Below, piece by piece: positions 43,131-52,508 of a stretch of DNA of 64,000 nt. A model generated the notes under the pieces. That model ran no database searches and was not told where the DNA came from. It saw nothing but the letters and a program-made list of their open reading frames with translations. Source of the stretch: Flexithrix dorotheae DSM 6795 (lineage in GTDB: Bacteria > Bacteroidota > Bacteroidia > Cytophagales > Flammeovirgaceae); the NCBI RefSeq assembly GCF_000379765.1, contig NZ_KB903430.1:158945-222944 (forward strand), given 5' to 3'. How positions within the stretch are numbered: position 1 is the first letter of the stretch; the number at the start of each line of letters is the position of its first letter. The position numbers and the translations under genes were made by a program.

Positions 43131-44417
43131 CTAGAATAGCATTCCGGCTACGGTGGCGGTCATCATGCAAGCCACAGTAGCTCCAAATAAAGCCCGAAAT
43201 CCCAATTTGGAAAGTTGTCCCTGTTGATTAGGAGCCATCCCTCCTATCCCTCCAATCTGAATGGCAATGGAACTAAAATTGGAAAACCCACATAATGCAT
43301 AAGTGGAAATGAGAATAGATTTCTCCGATAAAATTCCATTGGCTTTCATATCTGCCAGACTACTGTAGGCTATAAATTCATTGATTACCGTTTTCTGTCC
43401 CAGCAAACTACCCACCTGAAGTGAATCAGACCAATTTACTCCCATCAGGAAGGCTCCAACCCGAAAAACCTGCCCTAAAATATATTCCAGGGAGAAACCG
43501 GAAAACTGATTATTTGTGGCATTTATGATCATTTCATTCAATCCGGTAACCTCTCCAATGAAACCGGTCAACAAGCCATTTATAGCATAAATAATGGCAA
43601 TAAATGCCAGCAGCATTCCTCCGATATTTAAAGCCAGTTTCAATCCTTCTGAAGCACCTCTGGACAAAGCATCAACCAAATTTACACCAAGGGTTTCTGT
43701 GTTAACCTTCAGTTTTCTATCGATTTGATCCAGGTCAATTTCCGGTACTAAAACTTTTGACATTACCACCGCAGCAGGAGCATTCATTATAGAAGCGCTT
43801 AACAGGTAAGAGGCAAATTTAACCTGTTCAGCAGGATCATCTCCCCCTAAAAAAGCCACATAACCAGCCAAAACCCCACCGGCAATGGTAGCCATTCCAC
43901 CAGTCATTAAAGTCATAATTTCCGACCTGGTCATGTTGGCAATAAATGGTTTCACCAGTAAAGGGGCTTCAGTCTGCCCAAGAAAAATATTTCCGGCTAC
44001 AGATAAACTTTCCGAACCTGAAAGGCGCATCGTTTTGGCCATAATCCAGGCAATGGCATAAACAATCTTTTGTAAAACGCCCAAATAATACAGTCCGGCC
44101 GTTACTGTGGAAAAGAAGATAACGGTTGGGAGTACCTGAAATGCAAAAATAAATCCGAAAGATTCTACTTTAAGGAGGTCACCAAAAAGAAACTCAGCTC
44201 CATTTTTTGAATATCCCAAAAAAATCACGAATACCTCACTAATTTTAAGGAAAAATGTAGCTACAAAATCGACTTTGGTAATCAGGATTCCAAATACAAC
44301 CTGAAGGATTACCCCAATGATAACCAGTCTCCAATCAATCGACTTTCGGTTTAGTGAAAAAAGCCAGGCCAACCCAATCAAAGCCGAAAGTCCTACCAAT
44401 CCTCTTAATATTTCCAT
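43131..44417 (-). CDS. Concentrative nucleoside transporter (NupC/CNT family)
   Basis: A 428-residue inner-membrane protein with about ten hydrophobic segments. Family blocks are GNIFLGQTEAPLLVKPFI (substrate and sodium site), MTLMTGGMATIAGGVLAGYV and NEFIAYSSLADMK. The C-terminus keeps ALCGFSNFSSIAIQIGG. CNT proteins import nucleosides with sodium or protons. It is probably a single-gene unit: 105 bp separate it from the upstream secreted protein gene, and a strong terminator lies after it. Substrate preference cannot be read. Confidence 0.92.
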   Translation of the reverse strand: MEILRGLVGLSALIGLAWLFSLNRKSIDWRLVIIGVILQVVFGILITKVDFVATFFLKISEVFVIFLGYSKNGAEFLFGDLLKVESFGFIFAFQVLPTVIFFSTVTAGLYYLGVLQKIVYAIAWIMAKTMRLSGSESLSVAGNIFLGQTEAPLLVKPFIANMTRSEIMTLMTGGMATIAGGVLAGYVAFLGGDDPAEQVKFASYLLSASIMNAPAAVVMSKVLVPEIDLDQIDRKLKVNTETLGVNLVDALSRGASEGLKLALNIGGMLLAFIAIIYAINGLLTGFIGEVTGLNEMIINATNNQFSGFSLEYILGQVFRVGAFLMGVNWSDSLQVGSLLGQKTVINEFIAYSSLADMKANGILSEKSILISTYALCGFSNFSSIAIQIGGIGGMAPNQQGQLSKLGFRALFGATVACMMTATVAGMLF

Positions 44418-44522
44418 TTATTCTGTTAGAAAAGTTATATCAAAGTTTGTACTGGCTAAAATTAGGTAACAGGGCGGATAATGGCAACTTGTTAGGGGTT
44501 TATCCCATTTTACTTCAGGTGA

Positions 44523-45263
44523 TTACAAGGAATCATAATACGAAATAATTTTTACCAATTGATCTTGTTTGGTTGTTCTCAATTTGTTTTTCTTCATGAA
44601 GGCGGCTACTTTTTCATCGTGCTCTCCCATTTCCTTTAAAAATTCCTTTTTCTTTAAAGACAACCGATGTAACTTTCCATCAGGTTTGTATAGGTAAAAT
44701 TCTTCCTCATGGGCAATTTTGTCTCTCGGAGTTTGACCATTTGCAGCCATAGCTCTTGTCGCCCCAAAAGAAGCATCCGCAACCTTAACCTTGGCAATAT
44801 AGTCTACCACAAGTTTGGATTTACCTGTATACAAAATTTCAAAATAATTTTTTTCTTCTATTGAATAGTTTGTGGACGAAAAACCATTCTGAAAAAACAA
44901 CGAATATTCTCCTTGTTCATCCTTTATTTTAAACTTGTGAATTTTCGTATTATCTACAATAAAAGAATCCTGCTCATATTTTATCTCCAGAAAATCTGTC
45001 ATTAAATTATATCTCAATAATACATATTCTGGGAGTTCCTCCTTTTCTCCCAAATAAATTAACCCTTCTTTCCATTCATTTGACTCAGAATAATAGGGAG
45101 AGCCGTCCAGCATATTTACTTCAGGGTCCCAAAAATCAGTGGCAGAAGTTGATTCACCAGTGGGGTTAAAGGCAAACCGATAGGCCTTGCTAACTTGTGT
45201 ATAAGAAATTTGTGTACTTAATAACAAAAAAAGCAGTATAAGTTTAATTTGAACTAGTTTCAT
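44523..45263 (-). CDS. Unknown secreted protein, 246 residues
   Basis: No named family is recognised. The signal peptide ends QISYTQ at about residue 23. The rest is beta-rich with a basic helical C-terminus (KKEFLKEMGEHDEKVAAFMK). Visible blocks are PYYSESNEWKEGLIYLGE and FFQNGFSSTNYSIEEKNYFE. The layout resembles uncharacterised secreted proteins of Cytophagales. It lies after the terminator of the second susD, so it is probably not in that operon. Confidence 0.7.
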   Translation of the reverse strand: MKLVQIKLILLFLLLSTQISYTQVSKAYRFAFNPTGESTSATDFWDPEVNMLDGSPYYSESNEWKEGLIYLGEKEELPEYVLLRYNLMTDFLEIKYEQDSFIVDNTKIHKFKIKDEQGEYSLFFQNGFSSTNYSIEEKNYFEILYTGKSKLVVDYIAKVKVADASFGATRAMAANGQTPRDKIAHEEEFYLYKPDGKLHRLSLKKKEFLKEMGEHDEKVAAFMKKNKLRTTKQDQLVKIISYYDSL

Positions 45264-45360
45264 CTTTTGTGGAATTTATTTTTAGTTAGTTGTTTCTTCA
45301 GAAAATTAACTTGTATTAAAAAGTGTTTTAATCATTATCCTATTGGGAGCTAAACTACAA

Positions 45361-45396
45361 AAAAAGGTGCTTTGATAATTACCAAAGCACCTTTTT
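45361..45396 (-). terminator. Terminator of the second SusC/SusD operon
   Basis: aaaaaggtgctttg and caaagcacctttttc form a perfect 13-14-bp stem with an 8-base loop, 27 bp beyond the SusD stop, followed by T residues on the minus strand. Confidence 0.85.
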
Positions 45397-45422
45397 CTTA
45401 TATTATGGTAACTAATTAATAA

Positions 45423-46877
45423 TTAGTTGCCACCATCCCACCATACTCTTGTAGCATGCTCATCACCTCCCATTCTTGCCACAGCAGCAGCAAGGTTTTC
45501 TCCATTTAAGTCTCTTTCTACCTGAGGATATGGCATTCTTCTAGGAATTGCATCCAATACTGCTGCAGGAGCAGGCGACAATTCCGGATATCCAGTTCTT
45601 CTGAATTCAGCATAAGCCTCTAAACCAGTCAAATATAAAGCATAGTACTTTTGGTATCCTATAGACTTTAAGCCATCATAAGCAATTTCAGGCTGAGCGA
45701 TGTAAGCTTCAATATCAGCAGCCTCTACACCCCATTGTTCCATAGAGGCAGTTATTGCAGCCTCGTACAATGCTTCTGGATCACCTTCAATCCAACCCCT
45801 TTGTGCAGCTTCAGCCTGAATAAACAATACTTCCGCATAAGTTAATACATAACCAGGAGAAGTAGCCTGCTTCACAGCAGCACCTGGAAATGAAATTTCA
45901 GCATTCGTAACACTTCCAGCTTCAGCATTTGTTACACCATAAGGCATACCTATATAAGGATCAGCCGGATCAGCTGGAGTTTCAGCCGGATCAGCAAAAA
46001 TTGGCAACCTTGGGTCATTAATTGGCTTCATCATATCCACCAAAACATTACTGATTGCATAATCTGTTCGGCTATCGATATTAAAATGCACATACATAGG
46101 GTTTGCATTGTTAGCATCCTCTAAAAACGCATACACTGCATTATCAGCATTACTTTCAAATACCCCATTAGCCATAGCGGTGGAAATAGCATCCTGTGCT
46201 AAAGCAGGATTTACATTTGACATTCTTATTCCTACCCTTAGTAATAATGAATTGGCAAACTTTTTCCATTTGTCCATATCACCATTAAAGAAAATATCTC
46301 CCTGAATTCCTAGTCCTCCGTCAATTTGAGATGAGGCATCCTTTAAATCAGCCACTAATCCAGTGTAAATATCAGATTGAGCATCATACTTAGGTTGAAA
46401 TATTTCGTTACCTTTTAAGGCCTCTGAATAGGGTACATCACCCCAGAAATCAGTGATTGTCTGGAACAACAAAGATCTCATGATTTTGGCTACGGCAATC
46501 TGATTATTATTACTTCCAGATGTAGTATGACTGGCTGCTAAATCCGGATCGGAATTCAAATTGATGATTTCTGTAAAATCTGCAAGAGGTCCTGTATACC
46601 ATCCTGAAAAATTTGATTCAGGAGTTTCATATCTGGTAATATCAGCATATTGTGTCTGAGACATTTGCTGTGAATAATGTATTCCATAGTTATTCCAACC
46701 ATCAGTCTGATCAAGTATATAAGTAACAGCTGAACGCTGGCCCTGAGTCATTAAATAGGAAGTAGGTACAACCGTTGGGCTATTTGGGTTGGTATTTATT
46801 TCTTCGAAATTTTCTGTACAGGCACCCAAACCAAGTAGCACAGAAATGACTAAAAATTTTAAAAATATTTTTTTCAT
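45423..46877 (-). CDS. SusD-like lipoprotein (second pair)
   Basis: A 484-residue SusD/RagB-superfamily lipoprotein of the SusD-like_2 type. The lipobox is GLGAC (Cys20), then TENFEEINTNPNSPTVVPT, which is typical of this subfamily. AKIMRSLLFQTITDFWGDVP and SPGYVLTYAEVLFIQAEAAQRG are TPR-like and C-terminal blocks. It differs clearly from the first SusD. It works with the SusC-like gene directly upstream. No glycan-active enzyme is near, so the ligand may be a small molecule, peptide or glycan handled by genes elsewhere. Confidence 0.93.
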   Translation of the reverse strand: MKKIFLKFLVISVLLGLGACTENFEEINTNPNSPTVVPTSYLMTQGQRSAVTYILDQTDGWNNYGIHYSQQMSQTQYADITRYETPESNFSGWYTGPLADFTEIINLNSDPDLAASHTTSGSNNNQIAVAKIMRSLLFQTITDFWGDVPYSEALKGNEIFQPKYDAQSDIYTGLVADLKDASSQIDGGLGIQGDIFFNGDMDKWKKFANSLLLRVGIRMSNVNPALAQDAISTAMANGVFESNADNAVYAFLEDANNANPMYVHFNIDSRTDYAISNVLVDMMKPINDPRLPIFADPAETPADPADPYIGMPYGVTNAEAGSVTNAEISFPGAAVKQATSPGYVLTYAEVLFIQAEAAQRGWIEGDPEALYEAAITASMEQWGVEAADIEAYIAQPEIAYDGLKSIGYQKYYALYLTGLEAYAEFRRTGYPELSPAPAAVLDAIPRRMPYPQVERDLNGENLAAAVARMGGDEHATRVWWDGGN

Positions 46878-46932
46878 ATCAAAATGATTTTTTCTTTGAA
46901 TTATTATTCTCCAAATCTTAAATGGAATTCAA

Positions 46933-46972
46933 ACAAGTCATTTTAAAAATTGAATACATTAAAATGACTTGT
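46933..46972 (-). other. Intercistronic inverted repeat between SusC2 and SusD2
   Basis: acaagtcattttaa and ttaaaatgacttgt form a perfect 14-bp inverted repeat with a 12-base loop, starting 10 bp past the SusC2 stop. It has no T-run on the coding strand and is more likely an RNA processing or stability element than a terminator. Confidence 0.55.
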
Positions 46973-46981
46973 AAAATTCAA

Positions 46982-49900
46982 TTATAATCTGAAATTCAGG
47001 TTAAAGCCCATAGATCTTACACTAGGGTGCTGTCCATTTTCAAAACCTTGAACATTACCTGAACCAAGAGCCGATTCAGGATCTATATTCGGCACATTTT
47101 TATGAAGAATTGCCAGGTTTCTTCCTACAAGAGAAGCACTTATAGACTGGAATGGCGTTTTGGCCACTAATTTTCTTGGAATAGAATAAGTCAATCTCAT
47201 TTCTCTTAATTTCACAAAACTGGCATCGTAAACATACTCTTCCCTATAGTTTCTTAAAGTACCCCAGTAATTAACAGATTCAATGTAAACATCATTTGGA
47301 GTACCATCTTCAAACACTCCATCAGATCTCCATCCACCACCTTCAGAAACTGGGTCCCTTTGTGGAACGCCTCTATCATTATTTCCTACAGTGTTTGACA
47401 ATAATCCAGAATAAGAACCATATCGGTTGGTAACTGAATAAACACTACCACCTTTTTGGAAATCAATAAGTGCATTTAAAGAGATTCCTTTATAAGAAAA
47501 AGCATTATTAATACCACCAGTAAAGTCAGCCAAAATATTTCCAACTACCTGATTAGTTGATCTGATGAAATAGCCATCTTCATCTACAAGTCTTTGCCCC
47601 TGATCATTATATGTAAAGGCATCTGTTACAATTGCACCATAAGGTTCTCCTACTTTTGCATTTACAGAAGGACCCCAGCTATCTAATAAATAGTTGTCTA
47701 AACCTTCTGCCAGCTCTACAACCATATTGTTATTTTTTGCCCAGTTAAAATTCACATCCCATCGGAAGCTATTTGACATTTGAAGCACTGAAGCATTCAA
47801 CATTATTTCCCATCCTTTGTTCGTCAATTTACCAGCGTTTACAATCGCCTCATTAAATCCACTTACACTTGGTACAGCCAATGGAAGAATTTGGTCGATA
47901 GTAGCCATGTCATAATATGTAACATCCAAACCAATCCTTCCATTAAGGAATCTCATATCAATTCCTATCTCGTAAGAAGTAGTTTGCTCTGGCCTCAGGT
48001 CACTGTTATTTAAAGTATTTGGTACTGCAAAAGCAGGTAAACTTCCATAGTTATTTTGGCTAGAGTAAATATTTTGAAGCTGATAAGGATCTGTATCATT
48101 TCCTACTTTTGCCCAACCGGCTCTAACTTTACCAAATGAAAGCACATCCTGATTTCCTAACAACTCAGAGAAAACAAAACTTGCAGTTGCGGAAGGATAT
48201 AGATAGGAATTATTATCCTGAGGAAGAGTAGATGACCAGTCATTTCTTAGAGAAAGGTCTAAGTACATCATATCTTTGTAACCTAAGTTAGCACTTCCAT
48301 AAAGACTGTTTACCACTTTTTCTGAATAATAATCTGTGATATCTGGTCTACCTTTAGAAGCCTCTAAAGAATAAAATCCGGGAACACTTAGTCCATCAGT
48401 AGTACTTCCGTAATTTCTATAATATTTCTCGTGTCTGCTATTTGCTCCAAGGTTTACTGCAAGAGAGAAATCCTGGGTGATATCCTTGTTGTATTGCGCA
48501 AGGAATTCAAAGTTGTTCTCACCTTGATTTCTAACATCTTCTGAATAAGAAGACTGTGGAATTGATCCTTCAGCAATTCTCATTTCTCTTCTATCAGTAT
48601 AGAAGTCAGTTCTTGCCCATCCCGAAACCACTAAGTCAGGGGTAATTTGATAAGATATCGAAGCATTTCCAAAAACTCTTTCTCTGTAATCCTCAGTTGG
48701 GCTTTCATAAAGCACCCAATAAGGGTTTTCCCAATAAAGTGGTCTTAAATTGGTTGGGCTACTGATATTCCAGGTTCTGTCAATTCCATCAGCAGTTTTA
48801 TAGTTCCTCAATCTATCCATATCAAGTTGTCTTTGGAACCATTCGTTAAAACTGGTTACCACATTACCCTGATCTGCACCATATCCTGTACTTGGTCTTC
48901 CGTAAGTATCAGTCCTTACATAGTTTACATTAGCACTTGCAGTAAGTTTTTTATTCAATTTATGAGAACCAGAAAAGTTAAGGGTATTTCTATCCATTTT
49001 ACTGTTTGGAATATGTCCTTTTTGGTTCATATGTGTCATAGAAACACGGAATGATGTAGTTTCATTTCCACCATCAAAAGCCAGGTTGTAGTTTTGAGTC
49101 ATTCCTGTTTCATAAAAATCCTTAATGTTGTCTGGATTAGCCACAAAAGGAGTCATTTTTCCATAATCAGGATCATCTGGGAACCAGCTGTACCACTGTC
49201 TTACCATCTGGCCTTCCATTCTTGGACCCCAGCTTTCATCAGCTGCATAGTTTACCACTGGTTCTCCTTCATATAAATCAAACTCCTGCTTATATCCACC
49301 ACCGTATTCATTTTGGTAGTCTGGTAAAAGCAATACACTATTAGCGGTCATACCCATATTGAAGCTTACTCCAATACCTTTCTTTTTGCTACCTTTTTTG
49401 GTTGTAATTAAAATTACACCATTACCAGCTCTTGAACCGTAAAGTGCGGCTGCACTTGGACCTTTCAACACTTGCATGGATTCGATATCATCAGGGTTAA
49501 TATCCTGAGCAGCATTACCAAAGTCAGTACCACCACCACCACGGTTGGTACCTGCTGTATTGTAGTTTGAATTGTCTATAGGAGTACCATCAATCACAAA
49601 TAATGGGTTGTTATTACCATTAATTGAATTGATTCCTCTAATCACTACTCTTGAAGATCCACCAAAGTTACCAGCCGATCCAGTTACCTGAACACCAGCT
49701 ACTTTTCCGGCAAGCGCATTTACAATGTTAGTTTCTCTAGATTGAGATAACGGTTCGGAGTCTATGCCCTGAGTAGCATATCCAAGTGACCTTTCTTCTC
49801 TTTCAATACCAAGAGCCGTTACTACAACTTCAGAAAGTTGTTTGGCATCTTCTTCTAAAGCTACACTAAAATTGGTTTGAGACCCTAACTCAACTTCCTG

Positions 49901-50146
49901 AGTTTTGAAACCGATATAAGTGAAAACCAAAGCAGTGGCAGATTCTGGTGCACTTAATTTAAAATTACCATCGATGTCGGTGATAGTACCCACGTTGGTA
50001 CCTTTCACCACAACATTCACACCTGGTAGAGGTGAGTCATCGGCTCCGGAAGTTACTGACCCTGAGATCATTTTATCCTGAGCATAGGCATGATTCAACC
50101 CAAGGGCAAGAATCACACATACGAGTGATCGTAGAATTGTTCGCAT
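46982..50146 (-). CDS. SusC/RagA-family TonB-dependent transporter (second pair)
   Basis: A 1054-residue outer-membrane transporter. After the signal peptide (ending NHAYAQ) comes a carboxypeptidase-like domain (SVTSGADDSPLPGVNVVVKG), the TonB-box-like SEVVVTALGIEREER, the plug with VLKGPSAAALYGSRAGNGV, and a barrel ending MGFNLNFRL. The TALGIERE signature is that of the larger subfamily usually paired with SusD-like_2 proteins, as here. A 250-base leader with a clear promoter precedes it. Confidence 0.95.
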   Translation of the reverse strand: MRTILRSLVCVILALGLNHAYAQDKMISGSVTSGADDSPLPGVNVVVKGTNVGTITDIDGNFKLSAPESATALVFTYIGFKTQEVELGSQTNFSVALEEDAKQLSEVVVTALGIEREERSLGYATQGIDSEPLSQSRETNIVNALAGKVAGVQVTGSAGNFGGSSRVVIRGINSINGNNNPLFVIDGTPIDNSNYNTAGTNRGGGGTDFGNAAQDINPDDIESMQVLKGPSAAALYGSRAGNGVILITTKKGSKKKGIGVSFNMGMTANSVLLLPDYQNEYGGGYKQEFDLYEGEPVVNYAADESWGPRMEGQMVRQWYSWFPDDPDYGKMTPFVANPDNIKDFYETGMTQNYNLAFDGGNETTSFRVSMTHMNQKGHIPNSKMDRNTLNFSGSHKLNKKLTASANVNYVRTDTYGRPSTGYGADQGNVVTSFNEWFQRQLDMDRLRNYKTADGIDRTWNISSPTNLRPLYWENPYWVLYESPTEDYRERVFGNASISYQITPDLVVSGWARTDFYTDRREMRIAEGSIPQSSYSEDVRNQGENNFEFLAQYNKDITQDFSLAVNLGANSRHEKYYRNYGSTTDGLSVPGFYSLEASKGRPDITDYYSEKVVNSLYGSANLGYKDMMYLDLSLRNDWSSTLPQDNNSYLYPSATASFVFSELLGNQDVLSFGKVRAGWAKVGNDTDPYQLQNIYSSQNNYGSLPAFAVPNTLNNSDLRPEQTTSYEIGIDMRFLNGRIGLDVTYYDMATIDQILPLAVPSVSGFNEAIVNAGKLTNKGWEIMLNASVLQMSNSFRWDVNFNWAKNNNMVVELAEGLDNYLLDSWGPSVNAKVGEPYGAIVTDAFTYNDQGQRLVDEDGYFIRSTNQVVGNILADFTGGINNAFSYKGISLNALIDFQKGGSVYSVTNRYGSYSGLLSNTVGNNDRGVPQRDPVSEGGGWRSDGVFEDGTPNDVYIESVNYWGTLRNYREEYVYDASFVKLREMRLTYSIPRKLVAKTPFQSISASLVGRNLAILHKNVPNIDPESALGSGNVQGFENGQHPSVRSMGFNLNFRL

Positions 50147-50200
50147 AAATTGATTGTTGTAATTTAAATAATTGATTAAACTAAATATAGTCTTGTCAGC

Positions 50201-50218
50201 TCACTGAAAATTCAGTGA
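50201..50218. promoter_or_regulatory. Inverted repeat in the SusC2 leader
   Basis: tcactgaa-aa-ttcagtga is a perfect 8-bp inverted repeat 55 bp before the SusC2 start, inside the predicted mRNA leader. It could be an operator or a small leader hairpin. Confidence 0.35.
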
Positions 50219-50409
50219 ACGGTTTTGGTAAATTAACTCTTTAAGGTTGTGGCATTAAAAAAGTTAATAGCTAGTCGTGATGTAAGTTATCGGTAATAAT
50301 CTAATGGATAGTAGACGGGCTTACAGCGTAAGCTCTGGTATTCTTTGAGTTGGTACTAAGGAATATCTTGGATAAGTATTAATATTAATTCAAATAGTAC
50401 TATTGACGC

Positions 50410-50441
50410 CAAATATATACCAACTTATATTAATCATCAAA
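50410..50441 (-). promoter_or_regulatory. Promoter of the second SusC/SusD operon
   Basis: On the minus strand TTTG (50,438-50,441), 20 bases, then TATATTTG (50,410-50,417). This full match lies about 264 bp before the SusC2 start, predicting a long untranslated leader. Confidence 0.6.
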
Positions 50442-50910
50442 AAAAATTTAAGAAAACTTAACACCAAGGTTTTTTTTATTTTGAATAACTTAACCTCTGC
50501 CACCGGTGTAAGTATTTCCCTTTTCGATGACATTTTTTCTCCATTTTCCTTTAAGAAAAAGCACAGCAAAGCATGTGGCCTAAAATCAAAATAGCCATGA
50601 AAATTTGCTTTATAGCATTTTTCAGAAAGAAGGAAAAGGAGAAATCAGGAATTGCTCAGGGAGAGCACGCGATTAAATTGTGTGATTGAAATTCGTTAGA
50701 AGAATAGTCACAGTAATTTTTTTTCATAACAATACTAGGTGTTGTAGTTTTAATAATTGTTTCAGTTAATGTCTTTGTAGTTAAAGAATCTACATTAATT
50801 CAATCCTTTAATTTTAAAATTTTGCTTGTTGTAATAATTGTGACCTGAATGTAATATTCTATTCATATCTCTCCAAATAAAACCTTAATGATTTTAATCA
50901 ATTTTGAAAT

Positions 50911-50956
50911 ATCCCCCAAAATGGGGTATTTGTATATACCCCATTTTGGGGGATAC
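50911..50956. repeat. Perfect 20-bp inverted repeat
   Basis: tatcccccaaaatggggtat and its exact complement are separated by ttgtat. Each arm itself contains a smaller CCCC...GGGG palindrome, so a cruciform or branched RNA is possible. There is no T-run, so a normal terminator is unlikely. Confidence 0.85.
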
Positions 50957-51068
50957 AAAAATAAAACCTGCTTATCTCTCTGGGAATAGCCATTTTTTCC
51001 CTGCATAGGCAATATGTCTTTTAATTTACGAAATTTATTTTTCCCGACCTAACCTGCCTTTTGAGAAA

Positions 51069-51230
51069 ATGACCGATAAAAAACTGGCAATTCTTATCCG
51101 AAGTCAACATGATCACCTTCCTGTTTTTGGAAAAATCAATGACTGGTTACGATAAAATACTGATCTTTTTGAATCATCTACTGAGGTTTCACCAAAGCAA
51201 AAATCAAGTCCAGAGATTAAAATTGAAATC
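51069..51230 (+). pseudogene. Possible small-gene remnant with an internal stop
   Basis: An ATG-started frame reads MTDKKLAILIRSQHDHLPVF, GKINDWLR, then TAA, and continues in frame for 24 further codons with STEVSPKQKSSPEIKIEI before the next stop. The bias looks coding-like, but no family is recognised. It may be a decayed gene or chance. Confidence 0.3.
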
Positions 51231-51317
51231 TAATCATTTTTTTACATGATTTTTCTAATCGAATTGACCTTCTTTTACCCGTTTTTACCTCCCCTTTATT
51301 TTTCTAGAAAGTTGATT

Positions 51318-52481
51318 TTATTTTTTGACCAGGTGTTTTTTTCTGTAGTGAACAGGTGTGCAGCCTTTTATTTCCTTAAATAACCGGGAAAGATTTTTAC
51401 TGTTTTCAAATCCATTATCAATGGCGATTTCGAAAACAGTTTTATCAGTTTCAAGCAATTGCTGACAAAATTTTTCAATACGTAACCTACAGATGTATTT
51501 ATATGGAGAATAACCTGTGACATTCAAAAACCGCTGTTCCATTGCTCTCCTTGAAAGGGGAACCTGTTTCAGCACATCTGATACATTTAAATTGGTCTGG
51601 ATATTTTCATGTATAAATTTTAATGCCTCCCTTACCAAAACATCCTTACTGGCATAGAAGTCAGTTGACCTTCTCTCAATAATCTGCGTAGGGGAAACTA
51701 TTATATTATCTTGTATCATTTCCCCATTTCTCATCATTTTATCTAATAACTCAGCAGCTTCATAGCCTCCTTTTTCAGTATCAAGGGCAATGCTCGACAA
51801 GGGAGGATCCGAAATATTACAAACCATTTCATCATTATCCACTCCCAAAACTGCCAGGTCCTCCGGGATTTTTATTCCTGTCAACTTACAAGCCTCCGTA
51901 ATATGCTGTCCCTGGTTGTCGTCACAAGCCATCAGGGCTACGGGTTTGGGTAAGGACGCGATCCATTTGGATAAATAGGAAGGCTTATAATACCACAATT
52001 CCCTGGACCTTGCCTTGGAGTGCTCAAAATAATGTACATGATAACCCTGTTTTTTTAAGGTTTCCTCAAACCCTTGTGCCCTTTCCCTCGACCAGACAAT
52101 GTCATTAAAACCATAAAAAGCAAAATGTTTATATCCCTTTTTAATGAAATACTCAGCCCCTATTTTTCCAGCCTCAAAATAAGCACCTGTAATGGAGGAT
52201 GAACTTTTTAACCGGTTTCTAAGGTCCTGAACAACCACGGGAATTCCTTCTTCCTTAATGGCATTAACCTCCTCTTCGGTTTCCAATTGACCGATGATCC
52301 CTTCTGCCCCCCACTCTTTTGCCCAATCTATTAGCCCTTTTACCCCATAATTTTTCCTAAACTCTGCCGGCATTCGGCAACAAGCCCAAGGAGCGTTATC
52401 TTTTATATATCTGGAGATTCCTTTTAAAAGATGCTTCCCATATTCCTCTGATAGATCCAATAATAATATTACTTTGGGCAT
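51318..52481 (-). CDS. XylR-like regulator (sugar-binding plus AraC domains)
   Basis: A 387-residue regulator. Residues 1-275 form a LacI/periplasmic-binding-type sensor (ILLLDLSEEYGKHLLKGISR; MACDDNQGQHITEACKLTGI; LAVLGVDNDEMVCNISDPPL). Residues 285-385 are an AraC-type DNA-binding domain (VLKQVPLSRRAMEQRF; FEIAIDNGFENSKNLSRLF). This is the architecture of XylR of enteric bacteria, which binds xylose; here the sugar is unknown. It is 27 bp downstream of the PIG-L gene, so the two are one operon. It could control that operon or the adjacent SusC2/SusD2 pair. Confidence 0.92.
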   Translation of the reverse strand: MPKVILLLDLSEEYGKHLLKGISRYIKDNAPWACCRMPAEFRKNYGVKGLIDWAKEWGAEGIIGQLETEEEVNAIKEEGIPVVVQDLRNRLKSSSSITGAYFEAGKIGAEYFIKKGYKHFAFYGFNDIVWSRERAQGFEETLKKQGYHVHYFEHSKARSRELWYYKPSYLSKWIASLPKPVALMACDDNQGQHITEACKLTGIKIPEDLAVLGVDNDEMVCNISDPPLSSIALDTEKGGYEAAELLDKMMRNGEMIQDNIIVSPTQIIERRSTDFYASKDVLVREALKFIHENIQTNLNVSDVLKQVPLSRRAMEQRFLNVTGYSPYKYICRLRIEKFCQQLLETDKTVFEIAIDNGFENSKNLSRLFKEIKGCTPVHYRKKHLVKK

Positions 52482-52508
52482 CTGTATTTTTTTAAAAAAT
52501 TTTGAAAA

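Larger units (their letters stand above)
50147..51317. other. 1.2-kb gap upstream of SusC2
   Basis: No convincing gene is found. It contains an 8-bp inverted repeat (50,201-50,218), a promoter (50,410-50,441), a perfect 20-bp inverted repeat (50,911-50,956) and a coding-like remnant (51,069-51,230). The 63-codon plus-strand frame at 50,403-50,594 has no family features and is not called. Confidence 0.7.

Noticed and set aside
50403..50594. 63-codon plus-strand frame upstream of SusC2
   Set aside because: Runs through the SusC2 promoter and shows no conserved features.
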